From assembly GCF_002794355.1 (NCBI RefSeq), contig NZ_PGOI01000009.1, positions 124,001 to 188,000 on the forward strand: a stretch of DNA of 64,000 bases. The letters are read 5' to 3'. This DNA is from Pseudorhodobacter sp. MZDSW-24AT (GTDB lineage Bacteria; Pseudomonadota; Alphaproteobacteria; Rhodobacterales; Rhodobacteraceae). This document shows positions 8,328-17,165 of the stretch, piece by piece; positions within the stretch are counted from its first letter, which is position 1; the number at the start of each line of letters is the position of its first letter. A program made the position numbers and the translations under genes. A model generated the notes under the pieces. It did not search any database, was not told the DNA's origin, and saw only the letters and a program-made list of their open reading frames with translations.

Positions 8328-9734
8328 ATGACGGGACCCACCCGAGCCCATCCATGGATGGCGAATTCCGCACCGGGGATGCTGGAGGCAATGCTGGCAG
8401 AGATCGGTGCTGCGAATGTTGCGGAAGTGTTCGAGCAGATCCCACCGGAGCATTTCCGCACGGCTCCGCTGCGCCTGCCGCCGCAGCTTTCGTCCGAGAT
8501 GGAGTTGAAGCGCGATCTGCTGGCCAAGTTGCGCAAGAACGCCACCTGCGAGGAAAACCTGAGCTTTCTGGGCGCAGGGGTCTGGCAGCATCATGTGCCA
8601 GCGATTGTGGACGAGATCATCGGGCGGACAGAGTTTGCCACCAACGTCTGGGGCAGCCTGCAATCGGATCATGGGCGCAATCAGGCGTGGTTTGAATTCT
8701 CGTCGCAGCTTGGGGCCTTGCTGAACCTGGATGTGGTGCAACTGCCGGTTTACTCGTGGGGCTGTGCGATTGGTCACGCGATCCGCATGGCGGCGCGCAA
8801 GACCGGGCGCACCAAGGTGCTGCTGCCGCGCCTGTCCGACCCCGAGCGCCTGTCGGTGATCCGCACCTATTGTCAGCCACAAGAGATGGACAGCGCCATC
8901 GAGATTGTCCTGATCGAAGCCGATGCCGAGAGCGGGCGGCTGGATCTGGCCGACCTGAAGGCCAAGCTGGGCGCGGATGTGGCGGCGGTTTATTTCGAGA
9001 ACCCGGCCTATCTGGGCACCATCGAGACCGAAGCGGCAGAGATTGCGCGGATGGCGCGTGCGGCCGGGGCCGAAACGATTGTGGGTGTTGACCCGATCAG
9101 CCTTGGGGTGATGACCGCGCCGGGCGATTACGGTGCCGATATCGTCACCGGGCCAGTGCAGCCCTTGGGCGTGCATATGAACTGCGGCGGTGGTGTGGGC
9201 GGGTTCATCGCCTCGCGCGATGAGCCGGACTATGTCCATCAATACAACGGCTTTCTGGTGTCGATCGCGGAAACCGTGCAGCCCGGACAACTTGGCTTTG
9301 GGCTGGCCTGCCCCCACCAGAACTCTTACGGTCAGCGCGAGCATGGCAATGACTGGACCGGCAATTCCACCTATCTGTGGGCGATTGCGGGCGCGGTTTA
9401 CATGAGCCTTCTGGGGCCCGAGGGCTTCCGTGAGCTGGGCCATCTGATCATCTCGCGTGCGCGCTATGCGGCCAAGCTGTTGGCCGAGGTGCCGGGGGTG
9501 CGCATCCAGTGGCCGGACAGCACCTTCAAGGAATTCGTGGTCAACTTTGACGACACCGGCCTGAGCGTGGCCGAGATCAACGACCGCCTGCGCGCGCGCG
9601 GGATTTTCGGAGGCAAGGATCTTTCCGGCGAAGGTCTTGGCCTTGGCCAGTCTGCCTTGTGGTGCGTGACCGAAGTGCACAGCGCCGCCGACCTTCGCCA
9701 TGCCGCAACGACCCTTTCGGAGGTGCTGAAATGA
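8328..9734 (+). CDS. Glycine dehydrogenase (decarboxylating) subunit 1-like protein (GcvPA family)
   Basis: A 468-residue homologue of the N-terminal half of the glycine-cleavage P-protein, the subunit that lacks the PLP lysine. It resembles GcvPA in NLSFLGAGVWQHHVPAIVDE and in the later GGGVGGFIASRDEPD. The ATG at 8328 is chosen because AAGGAG lies 6 nt upstream; earlier in-frame codons overlap or crowd the operator. It overlaps the subunit 2 gene by ATGA. No gcvH, gcvT or lpd is seen in the window, so glycine cleavage is not the only possible role. It could instead decarboxylate or rearrange another amino acid. Confidence 0.82.
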   Translation: MTGPTRAHPWMANSAPGMLEAMLAEIGAANVAEVFEQIPPEHFRTAPLRLPPQLSSEMELKRDLLAKLRKNATCEENLSFLGAGVWQHHVPAIVDEIIGRTEFATNVWGSLQSDHGRNQAWFEFSSQLGALLNLDVVQLPVYSWGCAIGHAIRMAARKTGRTKVLLPRLSDPERLSVIRTYCQPQEMDSAIEIVLIEADAESGRLDLADLKAKLGADVAAVYFENPAYLGTIETEAAEIARMARAAGAETIVGVDPISLGVMTAPGDYGADIVTGPVQPLGVHMNCGGGVGGFIASRDEPDYVHQYNGFLVSIAETVQPGQLGFGLACPHQNSYGQREHGNDWTGNSTYLWAIAGAVYMSLLGPEGFRELGHLIISRARYAAKLLAEVPGVRIQWPDSTFKEFVVNFDDTGLSVAEINDRLRARGIFGGKDLSGEGLGLGQSALWCVTEVHSAADLRHAATTLSEVLK

Positions 9735-11287
9735 CCCGTCTTCCCACTTTTCACGCCGCGAAATGGGATGAACCCCTTGTCATGGACATGGGCCGCCCCG
9801 GCGGACGTGGCCAGTTGTTCCCAGCGCCCGAGCCAGAGGTGGCAGAGGCGGTGGGACAAAACCCGGTGCCCGCCGCGATGCAGCGCAAGGATCGCCCGGT
9901 GCTGCCCGAGATCACCGAATTCGAAGCGCAGCGGCATTATCTGCATCTGAGCCAGATGACCTTGGGGATGATGGGGGTCAGCCTCTTTGGCACCTGCACG
10001 ATGAAGTATAACTCCAAAACCTCGGAATTCGCGACATGGCGGCCCCAGATCGCCGAGGTGCATCCCTATCAGCACCCCGATACACTGCAGGGCGTGCTGG
10101 AAATCATGCATGATTTTGACGGCATCCTGCAGTCGCTGTCGGGGATGGATCAGTTCGTGTTCCAGCCGGGGGGCGGCGCGGATGCCGCGTATACGATGAC
10201 GGCAGTCGCCCGCGCCTATTGGGCGGATCGCGGCCAGTTGGGCCAGCGCACGGAAATGGTGACCAGCATTCAGGCGCATCCTTGCAACCCCGCAACGGCG
10301 GCGGCGGCAGGGTTTACGGTCATCAACCTGCCGCTGGAAGAAAACGGCTATCCGTCACTCGAGGCGCTGAAGGCCGCGCTGAGCGAGCGCACCGCGCTGA
10401 TCATGCTGAACAACCCCGATGACATGGGGATTTATAACCCCGAGATCCGCGAATGGGTGCAGGCCGCCAAGGATGTGGGCGCGCTGTGTTTCTATGACCA
10501 TGCCAATTTCAACGGGGTGATGGGCAAGCTTTCGGCCCGCGAGCTGGGCTTTGATGCCTGCATGTTCATGCTGCACAAAACTTTTGGGGCGCCCAAGGCC
10601 GGGGGCGGCCCCGCCGTGGGCGCCTTTGGCTGCACGGCCGAGCTGGCGCCCTATATGCCTGCACCCGTGGTGGTGAAGCAGGGGGAGCGTTATGTTCTGG
10701 ACGAAGACCGCCCGAAATCCTGCGGCAAGATCCGGGAATTCTGGGGCAACGTGCCGCAAGTGGTGAAGGCCTATGCTTGGGCGCGCGCCATGGGGGCCGA
10801 GGGCATTCAGCTGGCCAGCGACATTTCGGTGGTGGCCAACAACTATATGGATCACCGCTTGTCGCAGCTGCCCGGCATTGCGCGGTCTAACCCTGACGTG
10901 ACCAAGAGGCGGATGGAGATGACGCGCTGGTCGCTGGCGCCCTTGCATGAAGAAACCGGGATCGGCACGGTCGAGATCGCCAACCGGATGGCTGATTACG
11001 GGATTGATCCATGGTGGATGAGCCACGAGCCTTGGATCGTGCCGCAGCCCTTTACGCCCGAGGCCGGGGAGCTTTGGTCGAAAGAGGACATCGACCTGTG
11101 GATCGACGTGCTGGCACAGATCATGCAAGAGGCGCGGGAAAACCCCGAACTGGTGCGGACGGCTCCGCATAATCAGCCGATTGCGCAGGTCAAAGGCGAC
11201 GCGTTCGAAGATCCGTCAAAATGGGCGATGACATGGCGCGCCTATCTGCGCAAACGCGATCAGGCCGCTGCACAGGGCGCGGCCTGA
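9731..11287 (+). CDS. Glycine dehydrogenase (decarboxylating) subunit 2-like protein (GcvPB family)
   Basis: A 518-residue PLP subunit paired with the preceding gene. The PLP-binding lysine is Lys283 in LHKTFGAP, followed by the glycine-rich GGGPAVG loop. CTMKYNSK near the N-terminus and FQPGGGADAAYT are also typical of the P-protein. It uses the overlapping ATGA start at 9731. It is longer by a few dozen residues than the GcvPB proteins I know, mostly at the C-terminus. It converges on the FAD oxidoreductase gene, 13 bp away. Confidence 0.82.
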   Translation: MTRLPTFHAAKWDEPLVMDMGRPGGRGQLFPAPEPEVAEAVGQNPVPAAMQRKDRPVLPEITEFEAQRHYLHLSQMTLGMMGVSLFGTCTMKYNSKTSEFATWRPQIAEVHPYQHPDTLQGVLEIMHDFDGILQSLSGMDQFVFQPGGGADAAYTMTAVARAYWADRGQLGQRTEMVTSIQAHPCNPATAAAAGFTVINLPLEENGYPSLEALKAALSERTALIMLNNPDDMGIYNPEIREWVQAAKDVGALCFYDHANFNGVMGKLSARELGFDACMFMLHKTFGAPKAGGGPAVGAFGCTAELAPYMPAPVVVKQGERYVLDEDRPKSCGKIREFWGNVPQVVKAYAWARAMGAEGIQLASDISVVANNYMDHRLSQLPGIARSNPDVTKRRMEMTRWSLAPLHEETGIGTVEIANRMADYGIDPWWMSHEPWIVPQPFTPEAGELWSKEDIDLWIDVLAQIMQEARENPELVRTAPHNQPIAQVKGDAFEDPSKWAMTWRAYLRKRDQAAAQGAA

Positions 11288-11300
11288 CCCCATGCGGCCT

Positions 11301-12440
11301 TTAGTCCGCCAGGACCGAGATGCCTTTCAGAGGCAAGGCAGGCGGCCGACCGAGCACAAGGTCGGCCGTGATGCGCGCGGTCATGGGCCCGGCGCTGAAG
11401 CCCACCCAAGGGAACAGCGCGAGGAAGAACCCCGGCAGGCCCGGCGCTTCGCCCAAGATGGGCCGCCAGTCCGGGGTGCCGTTGACCCAAGCGGTCCACG
11501 AGCGCAGGGCACGCACACCGCCCACCGACGGCACCACCCCCGCCGCCATGCCCATGTTCCCGGTCAGGCTGCGCGGGTCAGTGACCAGCCCGCCATCCTG
11601 ACGCAGGGCTGCGGGCCAGCCGCCGCCGATCACCAGCCCGCCATTGGCGACCTGCTTCAGCGACAGCTTTCCTGCCGCCGAATACACCAGATGCGGAATG
11701 GTCGCGGCCATCGGCTCGGTCACCGTCACCTGCAGCGGGAAGCCTTCGATGTTCAGGTGCAGGCCCAGCATTTCGGCAATCTGCCCTGCGGCAGCACCGG
11801 CGGCGTTGACGATGCGGCGGGCGCGAATCTGACCCTTGTCCGTGGTCACCGTATATCCGTCGCGCCCGGTTTCGATTGCCGTCACGCGGGTGTGCTTTTG
11901 GATCACCGCCCCGGCACGCTCCGCTGCGGCCGCGATGGCGGGGGTGGCGCGCAGCGGATTGGCTTTGCCCTCCCGCGCGCAGAACCCGGCCCCGATGGCA
12001 TCTTCGGCCAAGTAAGGCGCGACAGCCCGCAGGTCTGCCTGAGACAGCAGAACGGTTTCCACTCCGGCTTCCGCCTCGATCCGCGCCTTGGCGGCGATGG
12101 CCTGCATCTGCGCATCGGTGCGCGCCACCACCAACCCACCGGCGAGCTTGACCTGCAAATCCTCGCCCACCCGCGCGGACAGGCCCTGCCACAGGGTCAG
12201 CGACTCCGTCAGCAGCCGCAGGCAAGGCGCATAGGCGCGGCCCCAGCTTTCGCCATAGGCCACGAATTCCGGATACTGGATTTGCAGATGGATCGAGCCT
12301 GCATTGGCGCCCGAGGCCTGCGCGCCCAGCTCGCCCGCTTCCAGCAGCCGCACCTCGGCCCCGTCTTCGGCCATATACATGGCCGTCATCAGGCCGGCGA
12401 TCCCGCCGCCAATCACCACAACATCCGCGTTTTGTTGCAT
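11301..12440 (-). CDS. FAD-dependent amino acid/amine oxidoreductase (DadA/HcnC/opine oxidase B type)
   Basis: A 379-residue flavoprotein of the DAO superfamily. The Rossmann FAD motif VVVIGGGIAGLMTA is at the N-terminus. It shares the stretches ANAGSIHLQ and LVIGGGWPA with the product of 19761-20885, so the two are paralogues. A GTG codon three bases upstream is possible, but the ATG at 12440 is better placed 5 nt after GGGGG. It would oxidise a secondary or D-amino acid to an imine. It stands alone, divergent from a DapA-family gene, with no A-type partner beside it. Confidence 0.85.
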   Translation of the reverse strand: MQQNADVVVIGGGIAGLMTAMYMAEDGAEVRLLEAGELGAQASGANAGSIHLQIQYPEFVAYGESWGRAYAPCLRLLTESLTLWQGLSARVGEDLQVKLAGGLVVARTDAQMQAIAAKARIEAEAGVETVLLSQADLRAVAPYLAEDAIGAGFCAREGKANPLRATPAIAAAAERAGAVIQKHTRVTAIETGRDGYTVTTDKGQIRARRIVNAAGAAAGQIAEMLGLHLNIEGFPLQVTVTEPMAATIPHLVYSAAGKLSLKQVANGGLVIGGGWPAALRQDGGLVTDPRSLTGNMGMAAGVVPSVGGVRALRSWTAWVNGTPDWRPILGEAPGLPGFFLALFPWVGFSAGPMTARITADLVLGRPPALPLKGISVLAD

Positions 12441-12487
12441 CACAACCCCCGTGCCGGTTCGTGCCGGTCGTCAGAAAGGACAAAAAA

Positions 12488-13435
12488 ATGAAAACCTTCT
12501 CCGGCAGTTACACTGTCACCGTCACGCCCTTTACCGAAGGCGGGGCCGAGATTGACTATGCGGCATGGCGCCGGTTTCTGGATTGGCAGTTGGCCAGCGG
12601 CGTGCCGGGCATCATCATTCTGGGCACCACCGGCGAATTCCTGACCCTGACCGATGACGAACGCGGCGCTTTCATCGAAGCCACGGTCAAGCACATCGCA
12701 GGGCGCATTCCGGTGATGGTCGGGTCGATGAACGCCTATACGCCGAATGCGGTGCGCTATTCGAAACAGGCCGAAGATCTGGGCGCAGACGGGTTGATGA
12801 TCATCCCGCCCTATTACTACACGCCCACCGAAGACGAGATCTTCAACTATTACAAGGCGATCTGCGAAGGCTGCTCCTTGCCGATCATGCTTTACAACAA
12901 CCCGTTCACGTCCAATGTCGACATGTCGGCCAAGCTGGTGGGGCGACTGACCAAATCTTTCGAGCAGATCCGCTATATCAAGGAAGCCAGCCAGCGGATC
13001 GAGCGCATCCATGCGATCATCGTGGAATCGGATGGTTTGATGAACGTCTGGGCGGGCCAGCAGGTGCTGGAGAGCTACAAGATGGGCGCCAAGGGCTATG
13101 TGAACCCCTATGGCAACTACATCCCGCGGGCGAGTGTGAAGTTCGTGGAATATGCCGAGCAGGGCCGCTGGGATGATGTCTGGGCCATCCAGTCGCTGAT
13201 CCAGAAGTTTGATGCGATCATCACCAAGGGCCACCCGCTGTATGGGCATCAGTGCTATTCCAAGGCTTTGGCTGCGGCGGCAGGCTATCCGGTGGGCGAT
13301 GTGCGCGCGCCGATCACCACCTTTGCCAGCCTTGGCGACGAAGGCCGCGCCCGGGTGGCGGCGATGGTGCCGCTGATGGCGGAACTCGACCGGGTGGTGG
13401 ACCAGATCGAGGCGCGCGCACAAGCCGCTGCATAG
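12488..13435 (+). CDS. DapA/KDG-aldolase family lyase (first copy)
   Basis: A 315-residue TIM-barrel protein of the dihydrodipicolinate synthase/N-acetylneuraminate lyase superfamily. The Schiff-base lysine is Lys165 (YIKEAS), the conserved tyrosine is in LYNNP, and GTTGEFLTL is the carboxylate-binding loop. An adjacent RBS (AAAGGA) supports the ATG at 12488. Members either cleave or form 2-oxo acids or deaminate cyclic imines such as pyrroline-hydroxycarboxylate, so the substrate is open. It is probably not the biosynthetic DapA, given the catabolic surroundings. Confidence 0.88.
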   Translation: MKTFSGSYTVTVTPFTEGGAEIDYAAWRRFLDWQLASGVPGIIILGTTGEFLTLTDDERGAFIEATVKHIAGRIPVMVGSMNAYTPNAVRYSKQAEDLGADGLMIIPPYYYTPTEDEIFNYYKAICEGCSLPIMLYNNPFTSNVDMSAKLVGRLTKSFEQIRYIKEASQRIERIHAIIVESDGLMNVWAGQQVLESYKMGAKGYVNPYGNYIPRASVKFVEYAEQGRWDDVWAIQSLIQKFDAIITKGHPLYGHQCYSKALAAAAGYPVGDVRAPITTFASLGDEGRARVAAMVPLMAELDRVVDQIEARAQAAA

Positions 13436-13437
13436 GC

Positions 13438-14202
13438 TCATCTGATGTAAGCCGCACCGTTGATATCAAGGGTCGCGCCGGTGAGATGCCGCGCGCGGCC
13501 CGAGGCCAGAAACACCGCGAGCTCCGCGATTTCTTGCGGGGGGACCCATTCTCCCATCGGCAATTGTGCGGTGACGGCGGCAACGCCGCCGGTCCGCTCG
13601 GCGCTTTCCACGCTCATCTGCGTGGCGACAACGCCGGGGGCAATGACATAGGCCAGAATGCCATCCTTGGCGTGGTTGCGGGCGACAGTTTTCGTGGCGG
13701 CCGCGATGGCCGCCTTGGTTGCCGCATAGGCAATGGCGCCGGGGTTGGTGGTGCCGCGCGTGGTGACCCAAGATCCGATTCCGATGACAGCGCCGGGACG
13801 CGCGGCCTCCAGCCAGTCGCGCACCGCCAGCCGCATCAGCTGTGCAGGGGCAAGCACGTTGACGCGCCATGCCTCATCCCAAGTGTCATCCCAGAGCGCG
13901 GCGTCATCTGCGATGCCGCCGGCCTGTCGCATGATTGCGGCATTGTTCACGATGACATCGGGGAGGCCATGGGCCCGCACCTCGGTCCAGAAGGCGGGAA
14001 TGCTGGCCGGATCGCCGAAGTCGGCAGAGACGAGTCGCGCGCGGTCCGGGGCGGCGGCGACCGCCGCCTCGGCTCCGGCACGATCCCGGCCATAATGGGC
14101 GATCACCTGCGCGCCGGCGCCCAGCATGGCCGATGCGATGGCGGCGCCGATCCCCTTGGAGGCGCCGGTGACCAGAACGGTGCGGCCAGACAGAGTGGTC
14201 AT
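13438..14202 (-). CDS. SDR family oxidoreductase
   Basis: A 254-residue classical short-chain dehydrogenase. The cofactor motif is TGASKGIG, followed by NNA, a catalytic serine in IGIGSW, and the Tyr-x3-Lys pair in AYAATKAA. It is the second gene of a two-gene minus-strand operon, beginning 3 nt after the stop of the old yellow enzyme gene. Its stop codon lies 2 bp from that of the convergent DapA-family gene. Substrate unknown. Confidence 0.88.
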   Translation of the reverse strand: MTTLSGRTVLVTGASKGIGAAIASAMLGAGAQVIAHYGRDRAGAEAAVAAAPDRARLVSADFGDPASIPAFWTEVRAHGLPDVIVNNAAIMRQAGGIADDAALWDDTWDEAWRVNVLAPAQLMRLAVRDWLEAARPGAVIGIGSWVTTRGTTNPGAIAYAATKAAIAAATKTVARNHAKDGILAYVIAPGVVATQMSVESAERTGGVAAVTAQLPMGEWVPPQEIAELAVFLASGRARHLTGATLDINGAAYIR

Positions 14203-14205
14203 GGC

Positions 14206-15306
14206 TTACTTCCTTGTGATGAAGGGGGTGTTGCGCAGGGCGGGGTTGGACCGGGCATAGGGGGCGGGCAGGACGATCTGCTCACCAAGCGCCAGAGCCG
14301 CCCGCCACGCCCAGTGCGGGTCCCACAGCATGCCCCGCGCGATCGAAATCATGTCGGCCTGATCGGCGGCCAGAATGGTTTCGGCCTGCACGGCTTCGGT
14401 GATCTGGCCCACGGCCATGGTCGGGATGGCGCTTTCGGCCCGGATCCTGCCCGAGAAGCCCACCTGATAGCCCGGTCCTGTCACGATCTTTTGCCGATGG
14501 TCCAAACCGCCCGAGGAGACATCGATCATGTCGCAGCCTGCTTCGCGCAGCGCGGTTGACAGTGCGACCGCTTCGCCCACGTCCCAGCCGCCTTCGACCC
14601 AGTCGGTTGCCGACAGCCGCAAGATGACCGGGTAATCCTCTGGCACGGCGGCGCGCACCGCGCGGAACACCTCCAGCGTCAGGCGCAGCCGGTTTTCCAG
14701 ACTGCCGCCGTAGGCGTCGGTCCGCTGGTTTGACAGCGGCGACATGAATTGATGCAGCAGATAGCCATGGGCGGCGTGAATCTGGATCAGGTCAAACCCT
14801 GCCCGCACGGCGCGGCGCGCACTGTCGGCAAAAGCGGCGATCAGATCGGCAATGGCCTGCGCATCCATTTCGCGCGGGGTGGGCCATGTGTCCAGATAGG
14901 GCAAGGCGCTGGGGCCTACGGTTTCCCATGCCTCATCGCCTTGCGCCGGGCCGCTGCCTTGCCATGGCGGCAGGGTGCTGGCCTTGCGCCCGGCGTGGGC
15001 CAGTTGAATGCCGATCTTCGCGGGGCTCTGGCGGTGGACGAAATCCACCACCTTGGCGAAAGCCTCTTCCTGCGCATCACTCCACAGACCGGGGCAACCG
15101 GGTGTGATGCGGCCTTCGGGCACTACGCCGGTGGCCTCGGCAATGATGAGGCCGACGCCGCCCAAGGCAAACTGGCCCAGATGCACCATGTGCCAATCGG
15201 ACGGCACGCCATCATGGGCCTGATATTGGCACATCGGCGCGACCACGATGCGATTGGGGACCGTCAGGCCGCGAATGTCGATGGGGGTAAACAGCCTGCT
15301 TGCCAT
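14206..15306 (-). CDS. NADH:flavin oxidoreductase, old yellow enzyme (YqjM type)
   Basis: A 366-residue FMN-dependent TIM-barrel ene-reductase. VAPMCQYQAHDG carries the YqjM-type active-site cysteine, HAGRKAS lies on the FMN face, and HAAHGYLLHQF plus GGSLENRLR are family signatures. The ATG at 15306 follows GAAGGA. It heads the minus-strand pair with the SDR gene and diverges from the TIM-barrel isomerase across operator 4. It would reduce an activated C=C bond, or take part in demethylation as in some OYE relatives. Confidence 0.9.
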   Translation of the reverse strand: MASRLFTPIDIRGLTVPNRIVVAPMCQYQAHDGVPSDWHMVHLGQFALGGVGLIIAEATGVVPEGRITPGCPGLWSDAQEEAFAKVVDFVHRQSPAKIGIQLAHAGRKASTLPPWQGSGPAQGDEAWETVGPSALPYLDTWPTPREMDAQAIADLIAAFADSARRAVRAGFDLIQIHAAHGYLLHQFMSPLSNQRTDAYGGSLENRLRLTLEVFRAVRAAVPEDYPVILRLSATDWVEGGWDVGEAVALSTALREAGCDMIDVSSGGLDHRQKIVTGPGYQVGFSGRIRAESAIPTMAVGQITEAVQAETILAADQADMISIARGMLWDPHWAWRAALALGEQIVLPAPYARSNPALRNTPFITRK

Positions 15307-15343
15307 GCTCGTTCCTTCAAGATTGTGATTGAACCTGTGGTTC

Positions 15344-15367
15344 GTGCGATATATGAACTTATGTGCG
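15344..15367. promoter_or_regulatory. Operator-like element 4 (IclR type) between divergent genes
   Basis: GTGCG (15344-15348), N6, GAAC (15355-15358), N4, GTGCG (15363-15367): a complete match to the three-half-site pattern and the mirror image of element 1. It lies between the old yellow enzyme and isomerase genes. Confidence 0.72.
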
Positions 15368-15416
15368 CCATTATGCTCTGCCTGTGAAGCCCTTACAAAC
15401 AAAAAGGACCTGGAAC

Positions 15417-16256
15417 ATGACTGCACTACCTGTCGCCGCCAGCACATTTCCCTTTCTGTACTCGCGCGATGGTCTGGATGCGCTGAAGCATTTGCGCGGT
15501 CTGGGCTTTGATGCCTTTGAGATGATGATCTTTCCACCGCATTGCTGGCCGCGCGAGATGACGGTCGCGCAGCGTCGGGAGACGAAGACGTGGCTGGATG
15601 GTGAGGGCGCACGCCTGACCTCTTTCTGCTATCCGCTCTTGGACAACAACCCCAATGGTGTGGATCGGCTGATGCGCGGCTACACGCTGGACCGCTATCG
15701 TGAGGCGATCGACCTCGCGGCGGAATGGAGCTGCCCCTATGTGGTGGCGATCCCCGGTCCGGTCAGTTCGCTGATCAATCCGCCGCGGGAGTGGATGCTG
15801 AACTGGTTCGTGGAAGGTGTGCAGGATCTGGTGCGCTATGCCAAGGGCACGGGTGTGGAGATCCTGTTGGAGAACGTGCCCTTCACCTTTTTGCCGACGG
15901 CGCAAGACATGGCAGAGACCGCGCGCCTGATCGGGCCGGAGGTTGGCATCAACTTCGACATCTGCAATTCGGCCTATATCAAGGAAGACCCTGCAGCGGC
16001 GATCCGGATGCTGGGGGATCTGGTGAAGAACGTTCATATCTCGGACTCTGGCTATGGCGATTTCAAGCATGAGCGTTTGGGAACCGGCATTGTCGATCCC
16101 GCGCCGGTCGCCGCGGCCTTGAAAGAGATCGGCTATACCGGGGCGACGGTTCTGGAAATCATCACCGACGCTCTGCTGCCCGATGCCGACCCCGATGGCG
16201 ACATTCTGGCCAGCAAGGACATTCTGGTGCAGCACGGCTGGAAACCCTTGTCCTGA
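15417..16256 (+). CDS. Sugar phosphate isomerase/epimerase family protein (xylose isomerase-like TIM barrel)
   Basis: A 279-residue AP-endonuclease-2/xylose-isomerase-like TIM barrel. Likely metal ligands are a Glu in ILLENVPF, an Asp in INFDICN, a His in NVHISDS and a Glu in TVLEII. The ATG at 15417 follows AAAAGGACC. It is the lone plus-strand gene downstream of operator 4. Members include hydroxypyruvate isomerase, tagatose epimerases and inosose dehydratase; the exact reaction cannot be assigned. Its presence implies that a sugar-like or hydroxy-keto intermediate is handled here. Confidence 0.85.
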   Translation: MTALPVAASTFPFLYSRDGLDALKHLRGLGFDAFEMMIFPPHCWPREMTVAQRRETKTWLDGEGARLTSFCYPLLDNNPNGVDRLMRGYTLDRYREAIDLAAEWSCPYVVAIPGPVSSLINPPREWMLNWFVEGVQDLVRYAKGTGVEILLENVPFTFLPTAQDMAETARLIGPEVGINFDICNSAYIKEDPAAAIRMLGDLVKNVHISDSGYGDFKHERLGTGIVDPAPVAAALKEIGYTGATVLEIITDALLPDADPDGDILASKDILVQHGWKPLS

Positions 16257-16267
16257 CCCAAGATTTC

Positions 16268-16295
16268 GCCTGACCCCGTCAATACGGGGTCAGGC
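16268..16295. terminator. Bidirectional terminator-like hairpin
   Basis: A perfect 12-bp stem, GCCTGACCCCGT/ACGGGGTCAGGC with loop CAAT, between the convergent isomerase gene (stop at 16256) and an SDR gene (stop at 16290), slightly overlapping the latter. No long T-run follows. Confidence 0.6.
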
Positions 16296-17048
16296 CAATC
16301 CGGCCTCGACCGGGTAGACATGGCCGGTAAGGCCCGCGGCGGCATCGCTGGCCAGAAAATGGGCGAGGTTGGCCACGTCTTGCTGGGTTGCCATGCGGCC
16401 CAGCATCGTCTCTGCCGCCAAGGCGCCAAGTGCCACCTCGGGTGCAGGCCCGCCTGCCGCGTGGCGTGCCGTGATCCGGGAGAGCAGCGCCTCTGTCGCA
16501 ATGGGTCCGGGGGCCAAGGCGTTGACCCGGACGCCCTTTTGACCAAGATCCATGGCGGCGGCGCGCATCACGCCAATCACAGCATGTTTTGACGCGGTAT
16601 AAAGCACTTGCTTGGGGTGGGCGCGGTAACCGTTGATCGAGGCCATCACGATGCCGGACCCGTGCCCCGACGTGGCGAGCGCCTCGGCAAAACTGCCCAG
16701 CGTGATGGCGACTCCCCAGACATTGACCGCCATCACGCGCTGCCATTCGACCGCGTCCAGTTCTGTGATGCCGCGCCAGCGTGGCACCAGCCCTGCGTTC
16801 GCGACAACCACCGACACCGAGCCCAATCGGGTGGCCACGCGCTGCATCTGCTCTGCCGCGGTGGGGTCTGTCAGATCCAGTGCGATGCCCTCCCATCCCG
16901 CGGGGAGGGCGTCCAGCGCGTCGGGCAGATCAAAAGCCACGATGCGCGCGCCTGACGCGGCCAGACGGTCGGCGATGGCGCGGCCCAAACCGCCCGCCGC
17001 GCCAGTGACAACAGCCGTGCGACCGGCCAAATCCTGCAGAACGCTCAT
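16290..17048 (-). CDS. SDR family oxidoreductase
   Basis: A 252-residue classical SDR. Cofactor motif TGAAGGLG, NAG, catalytic serine in MASINGY and Tyr-x3-Lys in YTASKHAV. The ATG at 17048 is chosen because homology starts there; an in-frame extension upstream runs through operator 5 and has no SDR character. It diverges from the hydroxyacid dehydrogenase-flavoprotein operon and is probably co-regulated with it. Substrate unknown. Confidence 0.88.
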   Translation of the reverse strand: MSVLQDLAGRTAVVTGAAGGLGRAIADRLAASGARIVAFDLPDALDALPAGWEGIALDLTDPTAAEQMQRVATRLGSVSVVVANAGLVPRWRGITELDAVEWQRVMAVNVWGVAITLGSFAEALATSGHGSGIVMASINGYRAHPKQVLYTASKHAVIGVMRAAAMDLGQKGVRVNALAPGPIATEALLSRITARHAAGGPAPEVALGALAAETMLGRMATQQDVANLAHFLASDAAAGLTGHVYPVEAGLA

Positions 17049-17089
17049 ATTGCACGCCGCTTTCGATGTGAGTAGAGTGAGGTATTGTT

Positions 17090-17113
17090 CGCACTTTTGT
17101 TCGTCATGTGAAC
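17090..17113. promoter_or_regulatory. Operator-like element 5 (IclR type) between divergent genes
   Basis: CGCAC (17090-17094), N4, GTTC (17099-17102), N6, TGAAC (17109-17113, degenerate third half-site). The 15-mer GTTCGTCATGTGAAC at 17099-17113 is itself a GTTC/GAAC inverted repeat. It lies between the SDR and dehydrogenase starts. Confidence 0.58.
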
Positions 17114-17165
17114 GAATGCAAGTGCAATCGGCAGGGTTCAAGGCAATTCGGGGGCGAGGCAGGGC

